From contig JAGKWN010000137.1 of NCBI GenBank assembly GCA_021151805.1, positions 1 through 9,241 on the forward strand: a stretch of DNA of 9,241 bases, in the 5' to 3' direction. Origin of the DNA: Cytophagaceae bacterium (lineage in GTDB: Bacteria; Bacteroidota; Bacteroidia; Cytophagales; Cytophagaceae). A program made the translations under genes and the position numbers. The notes beneath the pieces are model-generated. The model was not told the origin of the DNA. It did no database searches and saw only the letters and a list, made by a program, of their open reading frames with translations. This document shows, one piece after another, positions 1-7,200 of the stretch; positions within the stretch are counted from its first letter, which is position 1, and every line of letters begins with the position of its first letter.

Positions 1-52
1 TACATTATCTGCATTTCGAACGTTATATATTCAGATAAGCATTTATATGTAA

Positions 53-1063
53 ATGAAAAAGCAATTAGTAGTAATCATTATCATAATTCTTCCTTTTTTA
101 TTTTCCTGTAAAAAGGAAAGTTATTTTTCAGAAGAACAACAGTCTGCGTTATTTGCAGCACCTTCCGCAACAGAAATTGCTGATGTTTATCACACCTGGC
201 AAGCAATAGACCTGACTCCATCTGCTTATACAGTTGTTCAGGAAAAACAATTGATGTCAGGGAAATATACATTGAAGATAGTTTCCTTTAACGTTAATGA
301 TATACAGGAATATGGTGCATTGATCATTCCTAATACAACAGAAAAAATGCCGGTACGTATCTATGCAGGCGGTTTTGGGTTGGATGTTACTATGTATAGA
401 ATGATTCTGGAATTAAATCCGTCAGGTTCAGATAAGCCATTTATCCTGGCTATGCCGACCTTACGTGGACAGTCCTTGCAGATTACCATAAACGATACTA
501 CTTATACAACACCTTTGTCCGGCGGAGATCATTGTGATGCCTTTGATGGTGGTACAGACGATGTACTGGCTTTCTTAAATTTGATAGAACAAACCGAGCC
601 CTATGCAGATGTTAACAGAACTTCCGTGCGCGGCGGAAGCAGAGGTGGTACCGTAGCACTTCTAGCAGGAATCCGCGATAAAAGGATCAAACGGGTTGTC
701 TGCGTGGCCGGGCCCGTAAATATGCTTGCACTAAGCTCAGGGCATGTAAATGATGATACGTACAGATGCCAGTTTTTAAGTGCCTACAAGAATGGTCAGG
801 TTAGTTTAGCTGAAGCACGCAATAAGATGATTGCTTCGTCACCAGCTTTCTTTGCGGATCGCCTGCCTTTAGCGCAGATGCATATGGGTTTGAAAGATTC
901 AAATGTACCAATTTGGCAGGCTTATGAATTTCAAAAGCGGATTGATGCAGCAGGCATAACAGCAGGTTTTCAATTGTTCACTTATTACAGAACACATAGT
1001 GACATCGCGACTAATAATGCCGACCTAGCCCAACGGATCGAAGATTTTCTTTCGCAGTTATAG
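53..1063 (+). CDS. Lipoprotein alpha/beta hydrolase (S9/esterase-like)
   Basis: A 336-residue protein. The N-terminus has two lysines, a hydrophobic run rich in Ile/Leu and a lipobox LFSC, so Cys19 should be lipidated after signal peptidase II cleavage, placing the protein in the envelope. The next residues (KKES) do not match the usual surface-export signal clearly. The body reads as an alpha/beta hydrolase: the nucleophile elbow GGSRGG puts the serine at 196, the HMGLKDSNVP stretch supplies a likely acid Asp282, and RTHSD supplies His315. Order and spacing match prolyl-oligopeptidase-like and acyl-esterase families. An early beta-strand region lies around residues 85-140. Substrate is not evident; an esterase or peptidase role is possible, and a link to the downstream xylanase would be speculation. 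The start is the only ATG placed directly before the signal peptide; no Shine-Dalgarno is visible, as is usual in Bacteroidota. Fold confidence is high, specific activity low. Confidence 0.85.
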   Translation: MKKQLVVIIIIILPFLFSCKKESYFSEEQQSALFAAPSATEIADVYHTWQAIDLTPSAYTVVQEKQLMSGKYTLKIVSFNVNDIQEYGALIIPNTTEKMPVRIYAGGFGLDVTMYRMILELNPSGSDKPFILAMPTLRGQSLQITINDTTYTTPLSGGDHCDAFDGGTDDVLAFLNLIEQTEPYADVNRTSVRGGSRGGTVALLAGIRDKRIKRVVCVAGPVNMLALSSGHVNDDTYRCQFLSAYKNGQVSLAEARNKMIASSPAFFADRLPLAQMHMGLKDSNVPIWQAYEFQKRIDAAGITAGFQLFTYYRTHSDIATNNADLAQRIEDFLSQL

Positions 1064-1208
1064 ATGTTTTTTTCTGTATATTCACCAAAGTTCTCTCAAC
1101 AATTATATGGCGATCTGTTCTTGACTGTTTGAAGTTGAGAATAAGCTAGTAATGCCAGTTTGGTTATTCTTAAAATTTTATATGTTCCTGAAAAGACATA
1201 ATATTCTT

Positions 1209-2483
1209 ATGAAAACTTCTTTTAGTGTCTACCTTATCTTATTCCTATTGTTTAATACAGCTAATATTCAGGCGCAGCAAAATTCAGAAGACTGTCTGCA
1301 ATACGATAGCGAAGCAATGAAATTGTATTACGAAAAGAAATACAAGGAGTCGCTCGTGTACATGGAAAAGCTGGTTGTATGCTATCCCAGTACAAACAAT
1401 TATTATAATACAGCTTGTCTTGCATCGCTTGCCGGAGATGAAAAGAAAGGTTTTGCCTATCTGCAAGAAGCTATTAACCGAGGATATTCAGACAGTTTGC
1501 ATATGGCACAGGATGAAGATCTTGCTTATCTCAGATCATTGAAAGGATGGAAACAAACAGCAGTATGGATGGCAGAAGTTCGTAACCGGCTTTATAAAGA
1601 GATTGCGAAAATACATGTCGCTTGTCCGGCAGCAGATCTTATACCATATAAGGTTGATAACAAATGGGGCTATGTGGATAGAAAAACAAAACATAAAATA
1701 ACAGAACCTATCTTTCGCAAGGCGAGCTTTGTAGGTAAAACCGGTAGTGTGGTGTATGGTGAAAGAGAGATACTGTTTGATTGTTCAGGCAAAATACTAA
1801 AAGACGAAGTTTATATGATGCCAGATGGTGCTGCTTATTATCCCCGCTATACAAGTAGTCAACAATTGAAAAAAGGTTTTCGTACGAAAAATGGAAAAAT
1901 TACTGAATATGCATCAATCTATCAGGAATTTATAGGAATTAGTGTGAATTATGGACAGTTATATGCAATCGTTGAAATTACTTCTGGGAAGTATGCCCTT
2001 ATAGATAGTACTGGAACTGAAGTAACAGGAAGTAATAATTGTAAAAAACTTGAATTTTATAATTATGGAATGGATAGTGAATATTATCCGGACGATGATA
2101 AGTATAATGATTTTTTTATTTTCTATATAGATAGTATGGGCAATGCAGGTTTATTAAATAATACATTTGAAAAAATACCATTAGTCGGTATAAGTGATTT
2201 TCAAAAGCCTGTAGGCAATGGTTTTGAAAGAGAGTATTTACATTTGATCCGTGATTACGTGTATTTGAAAAAAGGAAATAAATGGGGATTATGGAACAGT
2301 AATACGAAGAAGTGGGTTATAGAGCCTGAGTACGATGAGATTCAATATACCGAAAGAACGTATGATGGTAATTATGAAGATGACTATTATACAGGTAATA
2401 CGATCGCTTTGTACTTTATGGTTAAACAGAATGGCCGGGAGTTTTTTATTGATAAAGAAAATGTAAAATATATTCCGGAATAG
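1209..2483 (+). CDS. Exported TPR-like / WG-repeat protein, function unknown
   Basis: The open frame runs from ATG 1152, but ATG 1209 is preferred because it begins a compact signal peptide (MKTSF, then a hydrophobic core, then IQA before QQ; cleavage after residue 22), giving 424 residues. Residues about 25-135 look like tetratricopeptide helices: a YDSEAMKLYYEKKYKES helix pair, then YNTACLASLAGDEKKGFAYL, ending in a GYSD...DEDLAYLRSLKGW segment common in Bacteroidota TPR proteins. From about residue 145 to the end there are WG-type beta repeats, clearest at NKWGYVDRKTKHKITEP (about 151-167) and GNKWGLWNSNTKKWVIEPEY (about 356-375), with weaker copies around YALIDSTGTEV and the C-terminal FFIDKENVKY. 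Both domain types mediate protein contacts, and no catalytic motif is visible. It is probably periplasmic, as there is no lipobox or sorting domain. It follows the hydrolase by 145 bases, so co-transcription is uncertain. Confidence 0.8.
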   Translation: MKTSFSVYLILFLLFNTANIQAQQNSEDCLQYDSEAMKLYYEKKYKESLVYMEKLVVCYPSTNNYYNTACLASLAGDEKKGFAYLQEAINRGYSDSLHMAQDEDLAYLRSLKGWKQTAVWMAEVRNRLYKEIAKIHVACPAADLIPYKVDNKWGYVDRKTKHKITEPIFRKASFVGKTGSVVYGEREILFDCSGKILKDEVYMMPDGAAYYPRYTSSQQLKKGFRTKNGKITEYASIYQEFIGISVNYGQLYAIVEITSGKYALIDSTGTEVTGSNNCKKLEFYNYGMDSEYYPDDDKYNDFFIFYIDSMGNAGLLNNTFEKIPLVGISDFQKPVGNGFEREYLHLIRDYVYLKKGNKWGLWNSNTKKWVIEPEYDEIQYTERTYDGNYEDDYYTGNTIALYFMVKQNGREFFIDKENVKYIPE

Positions 2484-2534
2484 TTTAATAAAAAGTTCTC
2501 TTCAACGGTAAACAAAAGAATAACCAACAAGATT

Positions 2535-2930
2535 ATGCAAACATCAAAAACATTGAATATCCTCCTTTGGATCGCACAAGGACTTTTAGCTTTGACATTT
2601 ATCTGGGCTGCATACATGAAACTCTTTGCACCAGTTGCTGAAATAAACAAGATGTGGCCCTGGACAATAAACAATGCTGGACTGGTGAAATTTACAGGTG
2701 TGGTAGATTTATTGGCAGGTGTAGGTTTGATCTTGCCGGCCTTACTTCGTATTCAACCAAAACTTACGGTGTTCGCTGCTTATGGAACCATTCTGCTGAT
2801 GGTTGCTGCAAGCGCCTTTCATATTGCCAGAGGTGAAGCCTCTCAAATCGGATTTAATATTTTTGTAGCAACGCTGGCTGTGTTTATTGCCTGGGGCAGA
2901 CAAAAGAAAGCACCGATACTGGCGAAGTAA
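2535..2930 (+). CDS. DoxX-like four-helix inner-membrane protein
   Basis: A 131-residue, very hydrophobic protein with four predicted membrane helices at about residues 8-30, 48-71, 76-98 and 105-121. The pattern matches the DoxX-like (DoxX_2) family: an N-terminal helix ending in AAYMKLFAP, a second helix entered by LVKFTGVVDLLAGVGLILPALL, and the FHIARGE motif after helix three (residues 95-101), followed by a basic C-terminal tail (GRQKK). Family members are small inner-membrane proteins whose biochemical role is mostly undefined; some relatives are tied to quinone or thiosulfate metabolism, which should not be transferred here. The gene starts 51 bases after the WG-repeat gene and ends 9 bases before the acyltransferase gene, so at least the latter pair is likely one transcript. 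The first ATG is used; the region just upstream is A-rich rather than carrying a Shine-Dalgarno. Confidence 0.85.
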   Translation: MQTSKTLNILLWIAQGLLALTFIWAAYMKLFAPVAEINKMWPWTINNAGLVKFTGVVDLLAGVGLILPALLRIQPKLTVFAAYGTILLMVAASAFHIARGEASQIGFNIFVATLAVFIAWGRQKKAPILAK

Positions 2931-2939
2931 TTATAAGTT

Positions 2940-4061
2940 ATGAATTATGAATTGAAGGGGCTGAATTCAAATTCAAAGCCGCATTACCAAATTCTGGATG
3001 GCCTTCGCGGTGTTGCAGCGCTTATGGTTGTTGCCTTTCATATACTGGAAGCAAATGCTACCAGCCATTTCGACCAGATTATTAATCATGGTTATCTTGC
3101 AGTCGATTTCTTCTTTTTACTTTCCGGATTTGTTATTGGTTATGCCTATGACGATCGCTGGAATAAAATGAATCTTGTAGATTTTTTTAAAAGAAGATTA
3201 ATGCGCTTGCAACCTATGGTTGTTCTTGGGATGAGCATAGGCGCAATCTGTTTTTATTTTCAGGATTCAGTTCTTTGGCCTGGTATTCATGAAGTACCTG
3301 TATGGAAAATGCTGCTGGTTATGTTAGTTGGTTATACGCTTATTCCATTGCCTTTGTCGATGGATATCAGAGGCTGGACAGAAATGCATCCGCTGAATGG
3401 GCCGGGTTGGTCTTTATATTATGAATATCTCGCCAATATATTTTATGCGTTGTTTGTACGTAGGTTTTCAAAAATAATGCTTTCGATATTGGTTGTATTA
3501 TCAGCTCTTGCTTTGCTGCATCTGGGACTTACAGGACCTAATGGAGACATTGTAGGCGGCTGGGCGCTTGAGCCGCAGCAGATGCACATAGGGTTTGCAA
3601 GAGTGATGTATCCGTTTTTTGCGGGATTATTACTTTTCAGAGTAAGCACTATAAAACAGATAAAACATGCATTCCTGTTATGTAGTTTGTTGCTGGTTAT
3701 TATACTTGCTATGCCACGGATAGGAGATACGCAAATGCTTTGGGCCAATGGCCTTTATGATGCCCTGTCCGTAATCTTTATTTTTCCATTAATTGTATGG
3801 TTGGGTGCTGGGGGCAGTTCCGGAAATGAATGGTCAGGACGGATCTGTAAATTCCTGGGTGATATTTCCTATCCGATCTATATCACACACTATCCGTTAA
3901 TTTATATTTATACAGCATGGGTTGCAGATCATAAAGTAAAGCTACAGGATGCATTGCCAATTGGATTGGCAGTATTTATTGCAACTATTGTGCTTGCTTA
4001 TCTTTCTTTAAAAATATACGATGAACCTGTGCGTAAATGGTTAAAGAATAAAATCGCGTAA
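2940..4061 (+). CDS. Acyltransferase-3 family membrane protein (OafA/NodX-like)
   Basis: A 373-residue integral membrane protein of the acyltransferase-3 family, which moves acyl groups (often acetyl) onto sugars of lipopolysaccharide, capsule, glycans or other acceptors. Residues 17-34 hold the family signature LDGLRGVAALMVVAFH, with Arg23 and His34 eleven residues apart, the conserved Arg-x10-His pair. Further family features are GYLAVDFFFLLSGFVIG (51-67), the basic loop FFKRRLMRLQP (82-92), GPGWSLYYEY (154-163), LGDISYPIYITHYPL (306-320) and a final helix ending in YDEPVRKWL (360-368). About ten membrane helices are expected. There is no C-terminal SGNH domain, and length is normal for a stand-alone member. 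The acceptor cannot be read from sequence, and no glycan-synthesis genes lie nearby. It is probably co-transcribed with the DoxX-like gene and is followed by a hairpin terminator 78 bases downstream. Confidence 0.9.
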   Translation: MNYELKGLNSNSKPHYQILDGLRGVAALMVVAFHILEANATSHFDQIINHGYLAVDFFFLLSGFVIGYAYDDRWNKMNLVDFFKRRLMRLQPMVVLGMSIGAICFYFQDSVLWPGIHEVPVWKMLLVMLVGYTLIPLPLSMDIRGWTEMHPLNGPGWSLYYEYLANIFYALFVRRFSKIMLSILVVLSALALLHLGLTGPNGDIVGGWALEPQQMHIGFARVMYPFFAGLLLFRVSTIKQIKHAFLLCSLLLVIILAMPRIGDTQMLWANGLYDALSVIFIFPLIVWLGAGGSSGNEWSGRICKFLGDISYPIYITHYPLIYIYTAWVADHKVKLQDALPIGLAVFIATIVLAYLSLKIYDEPVRKWLKNKIA

Positions 4062-4139
4062 TTTTTTGTTCTCTTTACAGGTTGTATTGATGTATTCAAT
4101 TATCTGTATTCTTTATAATAAACACCTTTGAAATTCTAA

Positions 4140-4185
4140 AAACAACATATTCGGATTTATTTCGAATATGTTGTTTACTTTTTTT
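4140..4185 (+). terminator. Rho-independent terminator after the acyltransferase gene
   Basis: A perfect 14-bp inverted repeat: AAACAACATATTCG (4140-4153) pairs with CGAATATGTTGTTT (4163-4176) across a 9-base loop, followed by AC and a T run to 4185. Runs of A precede the left arm, so it could also work weakly on the opposite strand. It isolates the xylanase gene from upstream transcription, which implies that the xylanase promoter lies within 4186-4256. Confidence 0.85.
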
Positions 4186-4214
4186 ACTTGAGTAAGTAGT
4201 AAGAATAGTTGCAC

Positions 4215-4230
4215 AAAAACTCCAGTTTTT
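4215..4230. other. Short palindrome in the xylanase leader
   Basis: AAAAACT (4215-4221) and AGTTTTT (4224-4230) form a 7-bp perfect inverted repeat around CC, ending 26 bases before the xylanase ATG. It could be an operator half-site pair or a small hairpin in the 5' leader, or chance in AT-rich DNA. No convincing Bacteroidota promoter (TAnnTTTG with an upstream TTG) was found in 4186-4256; the nearest resemblance, AGTTTTTG at 4224-4231, overlaps this palindrome but lacks the leading TA. Confidence 0.3.
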
Positions 4231-4256
4231 GAACCGTAAAATTAACTATTGAACGC

Positions 4257-7200
4257 ATGGGACTATCGCTACTATCAAAAAACGTCAGGAATTTATTTTC
4301 TTTGATTGTATTTTCATTCGTATTGTTTTTTTTGAACATACGCGTAAATGCGCAAACTGTAACAAGTAATACGCAAAGCACCAATAATGGTTTTTTCTAT
4401 TCCTTTTGGAACGATGGTTCCCAGGGATCCGCATCCATGACTCTAGGTGCTGCAGGTAATTACAGCACCACCTGGAACAATATCGGGAACTTTACTGCCG
4501 GTAAAGGTTGGGCCGTTGGGAAACCAGATCGTGTCGTATGTTTTTCAGGAAGCTTTAATGGCGGAAGCAATGGCTTCTTAGCATTATACGGTTGGACAAA
4601 AAACAACCTGATTGAATATTATGTATGTGAAAACCACGGACAATGGACTCCGCCAGGCAACACAAGTGATATTGTAAAAAAAGGTACCTATACCAGTGAC
4701 GGTGGTACCTATACCATATATACAGCAACACGTACCAATCAACCTTCGATTATAGGAACAGCTACTTTTCAGCAATTCTGGAGTGTGCGTACTGAAACAA
4801 GATCCAGCGGAACAATTACATTTGCCAACCACGTTGCTGCATGGAAGGCTGCCGGAATGAATATGGGAACTACCTGGGATTACCAGATCATGGAATCTGA
4901 AGGGTATCATAGTTCAGGAAGTTCAAACATTACGGTAAGCGAATGTGTTTCATGCGCAACAGCTGCACCAACTGCAACAACTTCTTACGATTATGAAGTA
5001 GGTGCAACTGCTACACAATTAACAGCAACAGGTACTGCATTAAAATGGTACACGGTATCGACAGGTGGTACAGCATTGTCGGCAGCACCAACTCCAAGTA
5101 CAACTACGATTGGTGTTACAAAATATTATGTAGGACAAACACTGAATGGTTGTGAAGGTCCGCGGACTGAAATTACTGTCCGTGTTTCACAAAAATATAA
5201 GATATATAAAGTATCAAGCGCATTAACGATAGATGGGACAGCGGAAGCCTCCTGGAACAATGCCAGTGTATTATCGGCTGCTGCAACAAAACTGCTTACC
5301 GGAACCGTCACGAACAGTGCAGACCTTTCCGGTAATTTTAAAGCCCTGTGGGATGATACTTATTTGTATGTACTGGCAGATGTGACCGATGATAAACTGG
5401 TGAATGAAAGCATCAATGTGTATGACGATGATGCTGTGGAAGTATACGTAGATATCAATAACGATAAGGCAACGACATACGGAGCCAATGATGTTCAGTA
5501 TAGTTTTGGATGGAATGATGGAACTACGGTTGGTTCATTGCCAAGCGGACGTTCTACAACAGGTATTACTTATGCAGCAGTAGCACGTACAGGCGGCTAT
5601 GTCGTTGAGGCTCGTATTCCATGGACTACTCTTCAGGGAACACCTGCTATTGGTCAGTTGGTGGGTATGGATTTTATGATCAATGATGATGATGACAACG
5701 GAACCCGCGACGGAAAATTATCCTGGAATGCCAGTGCAGATGATGCCTGGGAAGATCCTTCCTTATTTGGTACAGCTATTCTACAAGGATTGTTACCATG
5801 TACAACTCCTGCGGCACCAACAGTAACAGCAACGGTAGCTTATTGCCAGAATGCAACGGCTGCAGCTTTAACTGCAACGGGTACCAGTTTGGTTTGGTAT
5901 ACATCATCAACTGCTACTACCGGTTCAACGACAGCCATTACGCCTTCAACTACAACTGCGGGAACGGTTAATTATTTTGTTACGCAGAATGTAGGTGGTT
6001 GCGAAAGTGCAAAAGCACAGATCGCAGTAACGGTGAATGCACTCCCGGCAGCAACGATCACAGCAGGTGGTGCAACATCCTTCTGTACCGGCGGTTCGGT
6101 AACATTGACTGCCAGTACCGGGAGTTCTTATGTATGGAAAAATGGTACAAACCAGGTTGGTACAGCGGCAACTTATACAGCAACGGCAGCTGGGGCATAT
6201 ACCGTTGAAGTTACCAATGCGAACAATTGCAAAGCTACTTCAGCAGCAACTAGTGTTACCGTAAATGCTGCTCCTGCGGCACCTGCAGTTACAGCAGCAG
6301 TCGCTTATTGTCAGAATGTAGCTGCAACTCAGTTAACGGCAACCGGTACGGCATTGAAGTGGTATGCAGATAATACGACAACGACAGCATTAGCAGCAGC
6401 TCCAACTCCATCAACTACTGCAGTGGGTACAACAAACTATTTTGTTTCACAAACCACGAACGGTTGTGAAAGTACACGTGCACAGATCGCTGTAACAATA
6501 AATGCGCTGCCGACAGCAGCTATCACAGCTGGTGGGCCAACTACATTTTGTTCAGGTGGTTCAGTAACATTGACAGCAAGTAATGGAACTTCTTATGTAT
6601 GGAAAAATGGAGCTAACCAGGTTGGAACATCTGCCAGCTATACAGCAACGGCAGCTGGTTCTTATACCGTAGAAGTTACGAATGCAAATAACTGTAAAGC
6701 TATTTCCGCAGCAACTAGTGTTACCGTAAATGCTGCTCCGGCGGCACCTGCAGTTACAGCAACTGTTGCTTATTGTCAAAATGCAACTGCGGCCCAGTTG
6801 ACAGCAACTGGTACGGCATTGAAGTGGTATGCAGATAATACGACAACCACTACATTAACAACAGCACCAACTCCATCAACTACTGCAGTGGGTACAACAA
6901 ACTATTTTGTTTCACAAACCACGAACGGTTGTGAAAGTGCGCGCGCGCAGATTGCCGTGACGGTAAATGCACTGCCAACAGCAACGATCACGACAGGCGG
7001 CTCAACAGCCTTCTGTGCCGGCGGTTCGGTAACATTGACAGCCAGCAATGGGACTTCTTATGTATGGAGGAATGGTGCTAACCAGGTTGGTACAGCTGCC
7101 AGCTATACAGCTACAGCAGCCGGTTCTTATACGGTTGAAGTTACCAATGCGAATAACTGTAAGGCTACTTCAGCAGCAACAGCTGTTACTATAACTACTT

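Noticed and set aside
1094..1140. Inverted repeat TCTCAAC / GTTGAGA after the hydrolase gene
   Set aside because: Only 7 bp with a 33-base loop and no T run after it; too weak to call a terminator.
1152..1208. Upstream in-frame ATG of the WG-repeat gene as the true start
   Set aside because: It would add 19 residues with several basic and aromatic residues before an otherwise standard signal peptide starting at 1209.
4087..4119. TTGATG and TATAAT as a sigma70-like promoter before the xylanase
   Set aside because: The spacer is 21 bases, this box pattern is not the main Bacteroidota promoter type, and any transcript would meet the hairpin at 4140-4185 at once.
4683..4716. 13-base direct repeat GGTACCTATACCA
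   Set aside because: It encodes the normal GH11 sequence GTYT-SDGGTYT, so it follows from the protein sequence.
5999..6208. Plus-strand 69-codon open frame inside the xylanase
   Set aside because: It is in another frame of the repeat array and has no start context or domain of its own.
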